64,000 nt of DNA from contig JADNYV010000169.1 in NCBI GenBank assembly GCA_015501055.1, positions 1 to 64,000 of the forward strand, in the 5' to 3' direction. The stretch comes from Mucidula mucida (taxonomy: Eukaryota; Basidiomycota; Agaricomycetes; Agaricales; Physalacriaceae). Positions 10,238 to 21,596 of this stretch are shown piece after piece. The notes under the pieces were generated by a model. It saw nothing but the letters and a program-made list of their open reading frames with translations, did not search any database and had not been told where the DNA came from. The position numbers and the translations under genes were made by a program. How positions within the stretch are numbered: position 1 is the first letter of the stretch; every line of letters begins with the position of its first letter.

Positions 10238-11839
10238 GTAGCTAATTTGTAGTTACGTTTTATGGGCGCGCGTTTATTATTATTAAACGGAATAGGATGG
10301 GACAGAATGCTCACTGTTTGCAATATCAACCATTCAAGCGTATCTTGGAGAAACTCGCTGTGGTCAACTTGCTCTCTCTCTGGAATGGATTGCCGCTGTT
10401 CCAATTCCAATTCGCCTGGCAGTGGTTTTATCTTCGGCGCAAGGGCGAAAGAATTCGCTTCCGGTGCTCGATGGTGAATGACCTACGAGTCGGGCACGTA
10501 CCTGCTAGTAAGATTTGTTGGAAGGGCCTTCGTAGCTCGTGCTACGTAGGTCCGCCCGGATTGCTATGCCCCGCCTCCCCGAGGCTTACTCATCCCGAGT
10601 TACATATATAGAACCCTCTATGATACTGTAGAGTAGTATAAAAGCTCTCGTATTTCAGTAGATACATACAGTCAATCCTATGGCTTAAGGCTACATTGAT
10701 CACTTACAAGATTGTCTTCGAGTCGGACATCTATTCTGCGCGTTTGCAGTGCAGAGGCTTGATATGAAATCGCGCTCCTCATCAGTCTGCTTCATAGACC
10801 ATGTACGTCTGCGTGATCAGCGCACGGTCAAAGTGTGGCGTTGCGCTTTCAAGTTCTGAATGGACTTGTTTAAACAATATTTTTGTTTTGGAGCACACGT
10901 CGTCTTCCACACTCGGAGACTTCTGTCGCGCTGGCCATATACGAAGACGGAGATTATCGAGTGTGGATACGTCATTATCATAACTAGTGAACGGACACAG
11001 GTGACAGAAGAGGCGTGGCCTTCCTTCCGATTCTCGTTGACTCGTGTCTGATGCAATGCTTCCTCTTCGCGGTTCTGTCAGTGAAGGGTAATTAATCTAT
11101 GTGATGTGGAGATTCGTTAGGCCAGTGATGAGACTTCTGAATGAGTACGTGCACGTCTGCAATAAAGTCCAGAGTCAGGAATTGAAGCACATCGTTTGTG
11201 TTAAACCATTTTCACAACGAATAGCGAGATGTCAAACGTGCGAACCAAAGGCGCGTGTGGAAGACACTAAAACTCAGAACCCTTTGCAGTGATCATATAT
11301 ATTGGATGCTTCTAGGCGGAATCGATGACGTATCCCCAACGCCACGTTTAAACTGCGCGCCACACGGAATAGTCGCGCCATACGGGACAAATACCTCCTC
11401 GTCATAGCATCGCCTTATCTCCCACACCACTAGTCTCGAACATCGTAGATTCGAGGGTGCGGCGAACGATGTCCGTTCGTTGACAGCGGTATCATTAAAA
11501 TATCAAAAAGCGTCAAGCGGATAAAGAGGTACACAAGTGTCCGATGAAGATTGTCCAAGCAAAAGCCCAAGATGTCTACGGTGTCTATGTTATGTATGTG
11601 AATGGAAAGTCTATAAGGCGTGGAAGGAAGGGGAGGTAGAAAACGATAGATGCATCGAAAGTATGTAGGTGTGGAGCATTCTGGGCGTGTACATGTTCAT
11701 GGGAATATGATATCGATCGCGCGTGCGTGTGACGTGGCTACATGTCTAGATCCAAATTAGTCTTAACCAACGTTTCGCGGCGGTGAGGACAACGTACCAT
11801 ATGTCATACGTATCCTATCTACCCTTCCTAGGTGAATGC
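10238..11839. other. Intergenic, no gene seen
   Basis: About 1.6 kb. Only short uncharacteristic ORFs. A TATAAAAG at 10637-10644 is not followed by a convincing ORF. Confidence 0.5.
10637..10644 (+). promoter_or_regulatory. Orphan TATA box
   Basis: TATAAAAG, preceded by an AT-rich stretch, but the first downstream ATG (10680) opens only ATGGCTTAA. It may serve a non-coding transcript or a lost gene, or be chance. Confidence 0.25.
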
Positions 11840-12066
11840 TCAGCGAGATCCAACATCAGACGGGCCAGTACCTGCGACACAAACAAATGATACATTAGCT
11901 TCAGTAAGACAAAAAAAAAAGACTAACGAGCTGCCATCGCCCTCCGCGTTGGGGGAAGCGGCGGAAGACCCGCGGCCATACGGCGCGCATTCGGGCCTAG
12001 AGGGGCGGCAGACACACTAGCGGCGACCACGACGAGCAGAGCAAAGATCGAAGTGAACAGCTTCAT
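11840..12066 (-). CDS. Small secreted peptide, 56 aa
   Basis: Two exons, 12066-11928 and 11871-11840, with a 56-nt intron (gttagt...cgcag) whose removal keeps the frame. The product starts MKLFTSIFALLVVVAASVSA, a strong signal peptide, followed by AAPLGPNARRMAAGLPPLPP, then TRRAMAAR and a short hydrophilic end. Many small secreted proteins of mushrooms begin their mature part with a block like NARRMAAGLPPLPP followed by basic residues; this gene would be a minimal member, with nothing after that block. There are no cysteines. I infer secretion; the function is unknown. The paired basic residues could be Kex2-type cleavage sites. Confidence 0.65.
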
Positions 12067-13393
12067 CGCGGTGAGAGGATGAGGGTGCAAGGGGAATCCA
12101 CCACGCACATCTTTTTTCCAATTTATAGCAGGCACAGACCCTCCCGGCTAAAGTCCCCGCGCACAGGATCAGGGACGATTTGCAAAAAACAACATGGACA
12201 GGACGGACGGATGCGTCATCGATCTACATGCGGAATGCACCCCCCGGCTTTATGTCTTCGCGAGGGTTATCGATTGGAGGCGAGGAGCGATGTTCGTGTA
12301 CATCGCTGTGACACGACCGACGAAATACTGACATTAAGAAGCGAAGCAGTGGGAGGGAAGACGCGACGCAATTATAGATCGGAGGATTGTGACCGCCATG
12401 CGTGCGTGCGAAGGGCGAATAACAGCAGCAAAGTGGCTGTAGTATCGGAGATAATGACTATGCAGTGTCTTGACGGGGGTAACGAAAACTGGGAGTGATA
12501 GGAGGAATGTCATGGCTCGCGTATAGACTCGTGGATGTGTCTATTTGTATAGACTCAGAGGCGCAAGAAACTTCATTTGAGAGCGCATGAGGTGAAGGTG
12601 AAGCGCGCAGATCATGGATGCGCGATGGGCGCGCCCTAGAACACGCACATCGCACAATTCTCCGGAGTTGCTCCACTCCGAGCACGTAAACGCTTAGCGT
12701 GTATAACGTTAAACACAAAGATCAAGACTTACCATACCTATCGTAGGAAACCGACGATAAGAGATAACGCATTTCAGTCGACAGCTTCCAGCAGCTTCCT
12801 CCCGCCTCGACGACGCACGTCGCAGTGGGCACTTGTCGAGGTTTTGTCCCCACGCGTCATATTCATTTAGCTGAGTAGATAGGCCCCGAAGATCTAAGTA
12901 TTTGCCTGATTTTTGGAAAGCTGGGAATCGGTTGCAGGAATCACAAGCAGTTAGGGTCCAGTCGAAGAAAGGGCGCATTGTTTCTACGCGTAGAGCGCGT
13001 TCTTTAGTAGGCGTAAGGCGGGTGTAAAGGAACCAGAGAAGAGCAGAAGTAAGTCTCAAGTGGGAGGTTTTCATACTCCGCTCACGGCTTGGTTTCGGAG
13101 TTTCAAAACCGGGACCGGCATACTTATTTTGCGCCACGACAAGACATGATATGGACCTATCACACATCGTCTCACGATCACCTGGAGCAAAGACCAGTAA
13201 GTCGCGTTGTTTCATTTGATGGAAGGTGGTAGTTACGGCAGTCTAGTACAACAACTTGGTAATTACTGAACTCGTTACATCGCTGTGGCTCTGCTATACA
13301 TAGAGTACATACACCAGGAAAGTACAAGCAGTACGTGGTGGTACACAATTGACGAAGTTGTAAAGTACATAGACGTAGACGCTCAAAAGCCAT
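12067..13393. other. Intergenic plus 3' flank of FAD gene
   Basis: About 1.3 kb. The only long frame, 13215-12709 on minus (168 codons from an ATG), has no recognisable motif and sits immediately downstream of the FAD gene; I do not call it. Confidence 0.45.
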
Positions 13394-15558
13394 TCATGTC
13401 CGCGACACGGGAAAGGAACGTCTGAGAGCGAGCCAGAGGACTTTGATCACCAGGATCGGATGCAGCGCATCAATGGATGTGCTGTTCAACATCATCTGTG
13501 CGTGCCACAGGACGGATCCCGCTTGTTCGTCCTACGTATTGACTCGAGCATTAGATACGTGTCCCACCGTTCATATATATCATATCACTCACCGTCCGAG
13601 AAAGCTCCTGAAGACGGCGCATAAACCAGCGACTGAGAGAGCATGATGCACGATCTTCCCCAGCTGCTGGAGTCGTTGTAGGCATACCATAATCTGGCGT
13701 TCCCATGAGCAGTCTGAACATTAAGAGAAAGTCGTTCACAAACCTACGAGCTTGGCATTATTCCTGTCAATGGTTATTTGACGTCACCTACAAAAGAATT
13801 GAGAACCTACCAAACCAGCTTGATTTTGTTCGCCTGAGATTTGAAGAAGCGCAGTGAGAAGTCGGATGGGACTCTGTTTTCCTTCAAACCGCACACAAGA
13901 GTATTGGCCGCTAGAACGCCCAAGAGCGCCTTCGACGATCCCTGACTGAAAGAACGTGAGTCTTGTTCAACTCATGAAGAAGAGCGTAAATATAATAGTC
14001 TACCCAAACACTGGATTCACGCGCGATACACTGTCCCCGATTGCGATCCAGTTGGACGGCAGATTCTGCGCTTTCTCGTAATGAGTCCAAAATGACGGCG
14101 CTGAACGACGAGTCAGCGTAAAGAGATCGGGCGGTCATATGTCTCACTCACGAATACGAACAGTGCTACATGTACAGGTATCCTGTACTTCGCGCATAAG
14201 GTCGAGGAAGTCCCAGAACCATGGAGGCAGAGGACGCGTAAGAGTGATTGACGCAACGTGTTCACGAACACCAGAAAGCGTTGTTGGCAGATCGCTTCCT
14301 CCCCATGCCCCGCAACACATGCTAACTAGCGAAGGGTAAGGATAGTGAATCATAAATGCGTCTTGCGGTGACATACCGATGTTTCCCTCTTGCTTAACGC
14401 ATGCAAAGGTTTTCGTATCCTTAGTCAAGTCGCAAAGAACCGCAATGATTGCTCCACCGAGACTCTCGAAGCCCCCAGGTATAGGCAAACGCGCTGCCAG
14501 TCCAGGACTAACCGCAAAGCACAACGTCGAGTACGCCATCTTGGGATCAAAAGTAACCTTCAGCTGCGAAAGGGATTCCTTATCCGTGAATCCCGCACGA
14601 TGCAGGATCTTGATTCCCGCCTGCGTAGGGCCAGAGCAGTCTCGGATCCCATTAGTAGTGGCAAAATGACTATGCCAAGGACGTAGACGTACCTACGACC
14701 AAAGACGCCTCTATCTCTGAGAATGCGCCATCGTTCGTCCGGACAGTGACGCCTTGTATATAACCAGGTTGAGAGAGATCGACAGTCGCGCCGACAACGG
14801 TGCCCGAGACCTGCGTTATGTTGGGATAAGCGGGCTTATGTAGTGTCAAGCGACGGAGCAGAGTCTCCAGCGCCTGACGTGAGGCGTATAATGTCTTGGG
14901 GAGCGCCGCAGAACAGTGGGAATGAGGAACCTTGAGATATTCGCCGTATAAGTTGATCCTGAAGTCGGCGGGCGCCACACTAATGGAGGATCAATAAATT
15001 GGACTGCATATGAGTGTCAGTGACAACGTACTTGATCCCAGAGACTCGACATTCTTCATCAAAGTTTGTGAAGAGGCGTTTGAAGCCGGCGTACAGAAAT
15101 CCGGTAGAACCTGAAACAATATTTAGTATATCTTATATCAGCGAGTATACAAGCGAGAATACCGTTCTGCGAATGATACTGCACCAGACGCTTGCGAGGC
15201 TGGCGTTGAGTCCAGGACTCAATCACTCTACCTTCTTCGCCTGAAAGCCACCCTTCTGGCTCGACGATAACGACGCGCTCGAGGTGGTCATGGAGGGCGC
15301 GCGCTGTGAGGAGCCCGGCGATGCTAAAAAAAAAAGAACACGCTGTCAACCGATTCAAGATACAAGAAAGCTTCCATACCTTCCGCCGCAAATAACTGCC
15401 GTACCGGGAATTTTGTTCTTCCTAGATGTCCCAAGCAGCGGAAGGTCGTTCATGCCGGTCTCAACTGAGAGAAGATAACGGCGTAGAACGCGTATAGCAA
15501 GGTCGCATGCGCAGAGCAGCGCTAGTGAGAGCAAGAGTAAGCTTGAGGGATAAAACAT
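13394..15558 (-). CDS. FAD-dependent monooxygenase-like protein, ten exons
   Basis: Exons in phase: 15558-15380, 15323-15163, 15110-15032, 14979-14693, 14640-14377, 14325-14152, 14100-14004, 13945-13811, 13743-13593 and 13531-13394; 554 aa with no frame break. N-terminal hydrophobic segment (~5-25), then the dinucleotide-binding turn GTAVICGGSIAGLLTARAL (~50-68) with the acidic strand end VVIVEPE. Around residue 400 is GDSVSRVNPVFGQG, the GD...P..G.G motif that contacts FAD in flavoprotein hydroxylases. The layout fits the group of FAD/NAD(P)-binding oxidoreductases widespread in mushrooms, often with no assigned substrate. The N-terminal segment suggests membrane attachment. No partner enzymes are adjacent. 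Confidence 0.85.
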
Positions 15559-16025
15559 GATGATTAAAAATGCTTCGCATTGGCGACCCGTTAAATAGGC
15601 CAACTAAATCTTCAAGGCAACCGGATCCGCTTACACGTTGTCCATCGCACGTACCTGCCGCCACACTAAAAGCGGCATTCGATCAGGGCGCCTGCCACGC
15701 ATACCTGCTAAAAAAAGTAAACAGACCTTCCTACTACGTCACGGAATGAAATACAGCAGTAGATTGAAATTTCTACTCACAAGCCTGGAGAGCGCACTGC
15801 AGACATACATAATGAGATCGTTTCATTACACCTTCCGGATAATAAATATAACATGAACATGGCGTAGCATCGTACATCATCCTCAGAAGCACTAACCAGC
15901 GCACTCCTGATTCCCGACGGCCATCGCATTCGAGCGCGGCGGGATATGGCTCGTGGCCAAGTATCTTAGGATTCTCCGAACGAGCTCCGAACCGTCATTA
16001 AAGAGGCTCAGGGATCTCCAGAGCC
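15559..16025. other. Intergenic, no gene seen
   Basis: About 470 bp between two genes on the minus strand: the 5' side of the FAD gene and the 3' side of the Ran-binding gene. Nothing coding is evident. Confidence 0.5.
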
Positions 16026-17560
16026 TCAGGCGTCAACAGCCTGCTCAGTCGCCACCGCACTCTGCTCGCCAATGGCATCCGCTTTCCCGTCATCTTCATT
16101 CACCGCGTCCTTAGGCTCATCCTTCTTCACCTCGCCCTGGTTGTTCACGACCCTCAGCAGCCCTTCAGCGAAATCTCTAAAAGCATCCTTCGGCGTGAAT
16201 CTGCCACGCTGCACATCTTCATGAGAAGAAAAACAAAAACGACGAGCTAGGGACAAACCTTGAAAGCATATACGACAACCTCCTTAAGTGTCTGCTTCTT
16301 GTCTAGATCAGCGGAGCATTGCTCTGGCTCCTGGTCCTCCAAACACACCACGCGTAGCACTCCGTCCTCGTCATCAAACGAACACTTGATATGCGCTGTG
16401 AGGCGGAGGTTCATCGTAACCTGCCACAGCGGCTCGCGCCTAAACACTGTATAAAGCCGCGTAAGCGTCGAAAATAGCACGGAGAGCAGGCAACTCACGT
16501 ATCCTCTTAGTCTCCTTCTGTCTTGAGATCAGCACCTTTGCATGCCCGCCGATGGGCGGATTGAACTCCCTTGCGCCACGCTTCACAAAGAGCTTCAAGC
16601 CCTTGAGCTCGCACGCGACCTCCTCGTCTTCTTCACCCGTCGAGGTTTACCTGCTGGCGGAAGCTCAAGAGCTTCCGCTGCCTTCTTCTGATGACTTTCC
16701 TGGCGCTGGGCGCCAATAGCTTCTAGCCACGTCGCCGTCGGCCCAGGGGACTTTGAAGTCGGGGCGGAAAAGGAAGAGAATGTCGATTGCGAGTAAGATG
16801 CGAAACCACCGCCTAACTGGAAAACACGGTTAGCAGTGCAAAGTGACAAGACTCGGGACATACAGCGGCGGTGCGTTGGGGCGTGGATATGGGATGTATG
16901 GGTCGAGCGGGCACAACCTAGGAAGTCGTTCATATTGATGAAGAGAGTATGATAAATTCGAATTACCGGCGATGATACCTTGATTTCCTGCACCTGTGCA
17001 GGAGGCGATTGCGCCTCGGTTGCAGGGTCGACCTCGCGTGCGGGGGTGGGGGTTGGCTGCCATGCGTACTTATCAACATCGTGTTCATCGCCAAGCCCCG
17101 TTCAGCAACCGTACCTCCTCCTTTTCCTTTAGCGGCTCTGCTTCGGGTTCTGGGGATGCAGACGGAGTTCTGGTCCGCTTGTTCGGATAGATGGCAGCGA
17201 GATTCTAAAGACATAGCCTATAAGGGAAAGTCGAGGAGGAAAGATGGCGGCGAACATGGGGGTACTCGAGAGCCTGAAGCGCGATCAGACTGTGTCCTTA
17301 TCTTTTGGATTGAGACAATACTAACATTGTTGTTCTCATCGTGATCATGCATGCGCTTGCGTTTGAGGCTCGGGGTTGGGGATTGTGGTATCGGCGTTAT
17401 CTGTTCTGCATCTAAGCTGGCCCTATGCTTTAATGAGTTTCGTAAAAGGCGAAAGCGAAACTGCAAACCTGGACCAGCTGCGTCCGAAAGCATACCCAGC
17501 GGCAACAGAAAGAGACATTCCGGCGACGGTAACGATGGGGAGTAAGGCAGCAGCAGACAT
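16026..17560 (-). CDS. Ran-binding-domain protein (RanBP3/Yrb2- or Nup-like)
   Basis: Exons 17560-17469, 17422-17266, 17204-17115, 17068-16979, 16917-16864, 16816-16499, 16446-16259 and 16208-16026. The C-terminal ~150 residues form a RanBD1 (RanBP1-type) domain: LKLFVKRGAREFNPP, HAKVLISRQKETKRIL, REPLWQVTMNLRL, VVVYAFKRG and a final helix FRDFAEGLL. Upstream are Lys/Arg-rich nuclear signals (SLKRKRM, NKRTRTP) and a Ser/Phe-rich stretch (FSSFSAP). Such proteins bind Ran-GTP and assist nuclear transport. The first ~30 residues are strongly hydrophobic (ALLPIVTVAGMSLSVAAGYA), unexpected for a soluble nuclear factor. One base is missing in exon 6 at about 16640-16655, between LPPAGKPR and TGEEDEEV; restoring one base would give 390 aa. 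Confidence 0.8.
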
Positions 17561-18559
17561 GGTAGATGTGGGGCGGGTATTTAAAGAGTAAGGAAAGGGC
17601 GGCAGGAAACGAAGAACCATCATGATATATTAGACGGCCTCGTTGTTTTCGGTCCGGAACATGAGGCGAAATACCCACAACCCACGGTGGGCCGTGGCCT
17701 CGTTGCAGACGTCTGGCATGTGGGGTGTCAAAGCGCGGCGGCGGCGACGTGCTGCGAGGTTGCGAGATGGAGGTAGGAAGATCGGAGGAGGCGGATCCAA
17801 TGATCCGCCTCCTAAACAAGTGGCTAGGGTTAGGGCTTGCGCGCATTCCTTAAAAGAAATGTACGCCAGGCAGCAACCAGGCAGACGCCAGGTCAGGACG
17901 TTCAATGAAGGAAAGTCCAAGGTGCATGTCTTGCCTCATCAAGGAATGAGGCACACCAGTGGATCTCTGACATTTTCAAGGCTTGCAACCTGGGTAGGAG
18001 GGTATGGAGTAGTCCGGAATCGGGGAAAATACACCTGAATCGATGTAGAGAAGCTTGCTAGAGACATTTGCGCGACAGGAAATCATCAAGGCAAATGTGT
18101 GAGAACAAGGCTGTAAACCAGGTACAGACTGATCATCAGTCGTGTGTCGATGGATCATTAGCATCGCATACTTTGTACAGGAGGTGCATTGCTAGTGAGA
18201 GGTTGCTTAGACGCGCGACACTACAAGCAAAACTATACGACCGTCGACGGGGGCTGATGCCAGAGTCCCGCGACCACGCTTTCTCTTTCAACATGCATAT
18301 AGCATCTGGGCGACTTCAGATCGCTCATGTCCTACAACGAGGTTATTAGGGCGGACAATAGGTGCCCCAAGACGCGCCGGGCAGTGAATGCTGATCCCAA
18401 GTGGCATACTGTTGTGGGTGCCGATGCGGCCCTGTCTAGAATATTCTGTAACCCGATTAGGAAGGCGATTTTCTCTACCACCATCTTGCGAATTTCTCTG
18501 AGCAGCAGAAGAACGAGCCGTCATTCGCCATTCCTTCACTTGTATTGGATAACCTGAAC
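17561..18559. other. Intergenic with a small hairpin
   Basis: About 1 kb with no supported gene. It contains a perfect inverted repeat at 17786-17813. The 3' part may be flank of the retroelement scrap at 18560-18645. Confidence 0.45.
17786..17813. repeat. 12-bp perfect inverted repeat
   Basis: Arms AGGAGGCGGATC (17786-17797) and GATCCGCCTCCT (17802-17813) around a caat loop. No gene nearby explains it as a terminator. Confidence 0.85.
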
Positions 18560-18645
18560 CAATTCTTTGTCTCGAATTACCGAAAATTTGGTCTTCCGGA
18601 CATAATCTGTGATCGTGCTGTGAATTAGTTCATGAAACACATACA
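18560..18645 (+). mobile_element. Degenerate Ty3-type integrase fragment
   Basis: The translation NYRKFGLPDIICDRAVN, then a stop, then FMKH resembles the integrase core of Ty3/gypsy elements (typically K-x-G-L-P-x-x-I-x-S/C-D-R-G-x-x-F) around the second catalytic Asp. A stop codon replaces the residue before F, and I cannot follow the element further on either side. It is a dead scrap; about 30 residues is too short for certainty. Confidence 0.4.
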
Positions 18646-18734
18646 GGATATTCAGTGCGCGTCGTTCAATCCCTTCAATCTCTTAAACTCAACATCATTT
18701 GAGCAGATAACACATAATTTACCCACCGTAAACG

Positions 18735-20356
18735 ATGACCAGCCAGCCCACTGCCCAATCGGACTCACTGTCTGCACGTCGATTTCCCAAACGTCAGGTT
18801 GCACCACCGTCCCTCTCCGTCAAAGTTAAACAAGAGAATCCCACAACCAATTTCTCCTCTGAATCTCCTCCCCCTCCCGGCTTTGGTTGGCAACACCCCG
18901 CGGAGCTGCCCTACATTGATGCCTCATCCTGGCCGCAGGAGGACGTCATCCGTGAACTCGTCACACATGCCATTTCCATACCCGGCCGGCCCGCTAGTCG
19001 CATGGAACAATGGTGCACCATCACCGCCGCAGACGGGAGCACGACCATCATACCAGCGGCATATCGCATTCCGCTGCTGTTCGCGGCGCAGTTCCAGTGG
19101 TCCAGTCTCCAGCTAGTGTTGGGCGTGGAGGATCCGATGTTGAGAGCGAAAGAGTGGGCGCAGTTCAAGTCAAGTATCATGCATATCTCCAGGGTATGTC
19201 AGGCGTTTCTTGCCGCGGCGAGGAAGGCGATGGAGGAAGGCTGGGGCATGAGCAGTAGAAAGTGGCGGTGCGCAACGCTTGATCGGGTGTTGACGCGATA
19301 TCGCATGCGCTGGATGCTATCTACCCCAGAGCAGTTGAAGGAGTTTTATGATATACATGGCGAGTTTCCGTATGAACGTGACGTTCTCAAGTGTCGTAAG
19401 TTTTGAACAGTGCCGGCGGAAAATGATGCTAAAACATTAGCTTTATAGATTGGAAGGGAATTGCTGTCCAGGGATATAATGGCTTCAAAGTCTCTGATGA
19501 ACGGATAACGGAGGGTGTCAATATCGAGCAGTTCGTGAACGGTCTCAGAAAGATTGACGGCGACTGGATATGGAATGTTACTAAGCCCGGAATACCCGCT
19601 ACTACTTTCCTCGACGAGTGGCGGAAGACGAAAGAGTGGAGAGTTGAAGGAGACGTTGTGGTTATGGGGCCATCACCGATACCTGCGGCGGCAACAGCAA
19701 CAGCACCGACTCCTCCGCCCCAGAACCCTTCCTTACCTCAAGTCATATATATTCCTCCCGCGCCATCACCTCCGACATTGAACGACGCTTCGCCACCGCC
19801 ACCCTCACCTTCACCTATCCCGACGACACGACATCATACCCCAGCTATCACCGACTCTCTTAGTGCGCGGTTATACCAAAACGAGCCGCCGACATCGCGC
19901 AAGCGGCGACGTCCTCTGGGGCAAGTTTCCGGCGCAGAACCGCCGCCCAAGTCCGCTCGACCAGGTCCATCGATCAGTACTACACATTATGCACCGGCGC
20001 CAATAGCAGCCTCCCCTCGTGCAGCACCGATGTCTCGTACAAGCACCCTCTCTTCACCTATGACCGTCTATAACCCTCCGCTTCCTCCAACGCAGCAACA
20101 AGTCGAGCTCCAGCAGACTGTAAACACGCTTCTGGAGCTCATCAACACGTGTAATCCTGCAGTGTCGCTAGATCGGCGATTAAATAATCTAGAGGAGGAC
20201 CTGGCGATGCTTCGACGAGAGCTCGACGGCGATGGGGACGAGGAGGGTCTGGTGATTCAGGGCACTGGGGTATTGAGGCCGGTGCAAGATGGGTGTTCGA
20301 CGCCCGTGAAGTTTTCGAGGAAGGGCTCACAGGGTAATCTGAATACTGTACAATAG
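18735..20356 (+). CDS. Hypothetical protein, proline-rich with C-terminal coil
   Basis: Two exons, 18735-19395 and 19449-20356, 522 aa; the intron is 53 nt and in phase. Residues ~40-290 look globular (SWPQEDVIRELVTHAI, FAAQFQWSSLQLVLG, WIWNVTKPGIPATTFLDEW). The next ~170 residues are Pro/Ser/Thr-rich, with a basic nuclear-type cluster SRKRRRPLG. Residues ~440-500 form a likely coiled coil (VELQQTVNTLLELI, RLNNLEEDLAMLRREL). I do not recognise the family. Lineage-specific nuclear proteins in mushrooms often have this order of globular part, disordered basic part and coil. The start is the first ATG after an upstream stop-rich stretch. Confidence 0.7.
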
Positions 20357-21596
20357 TAATGCGAGCTTCATGTATATCTCTAGGAAGACGTGATAACACC
20401 TAGCAATGATACCATCTCTTCACTCAGATATAGTCTTGCCGGTCCAAGTAACGCGCACCGAGGAAATCACATCAATTTCTTTGATGACCACCTGCCATCT
20501 TCTTTGTATATATGACTTCCTAGGTGATAGCATCAGTAGCCATTCAAGTCTGCTCACATCTCGCTGGCGTAGCTTACTTTCGTCCTACAGGGAACATGCT
20601 TAGCAGTTAAAACTCATCGAGCGTTCACGCCAACCACTTTAGACCTTCCATTGATGCTGGGAGTACGTGACGACTATTCTGTTGAGGCGTTTCGTGATTT
20701 GAATGTACTTTGCAAGGCAGGTTCTAGTATCTCGAACTCGCCGTGTGCACTATGCTGTAAGAGGGAGGGAAAACTGTGAATGACTGAGGCATTGGTTGCT
20801 GCATGCTGTTACATAAAACAAGCGATAAGAGTATTCATACTGACGTCCTGGAGCCTCTGCTTCAAATTGAGCACCCACACGTAGTTTCTCTAAACGGTGA
20901 ACTGACTTTGCCAATGGTTCAAAGATTGCCACCGTCGGATGGAGACGGAAGAGAAGATTCGGTGGATGGTAATGGTAAATGCACCACTACCGCTATAATG
21001 GGTTAGTAAGTCGCTCTGTATTAACTTCGTCTTCCCTCGAAACGTGTCTCACGGAGGTACGGAGGCCAACACCGTGTTTTTCTCACGGTTGCTTTTTACC
21101 ATCTACTGTCATGATGTTTGCTTCAACCTGATCCGCGCCAACGCAGACACGAGTTATCATCGACAGAACGGGTTTGAACTGCTCTCTGTGTCCAGTAGCA
21201 TTTACGGAGAACGGAGAAATAGGTTGGTCCCAATTGTTCAATCGACTACTGTAATTCCTTTACTGAGTGTCGAAGACTTGCAGATAGTCGATCTACCGCT
21301 GCCATTTCTCGCAGTTTTTGAAGTGGACCCAGACAAGAAAGAGGTGAGCCGCCACGCCTTTCTTAGTTCTTACTGTTTACACGTCACTCAGTTCCGCTGG
21401 GGATGCCCCAACTGAGCTTCCTTTACAACGCGCATCTTCATTCGGCTTTCTATCTTACGCGAATCATAGAACGCACCGCTATACTACTTTTCTGGCATTG
21501 CCCAGTCTTCTATCGACACGCGCCCTTCGGCTGCCGTCTGCCGAATGAGATTGAGGCTCCTCGTTGTATTACCCTTTTCCCTGCTCTACCGTCATC
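20357..21596. other. Intergenic, no gene seen
   Basis: About 1.2 kb upstream of the AMSH-like gene. The longest frame (21044-21415) has no recognisable motif or splice partners. Confidence 0.45.

Noticed and set aside
12709..13215. 168-codon minus-strand ORF from an ATG
   Set aside because: No motif, no splice partners, and it lies in the 3' flank of the FAD gene. Could be tested by RNA-seq.
17825..17835. Telomere-like TAGGGTTAGGG
   Set aside because: Fewer than two repeat units; no array, so not an interstitial telomere.
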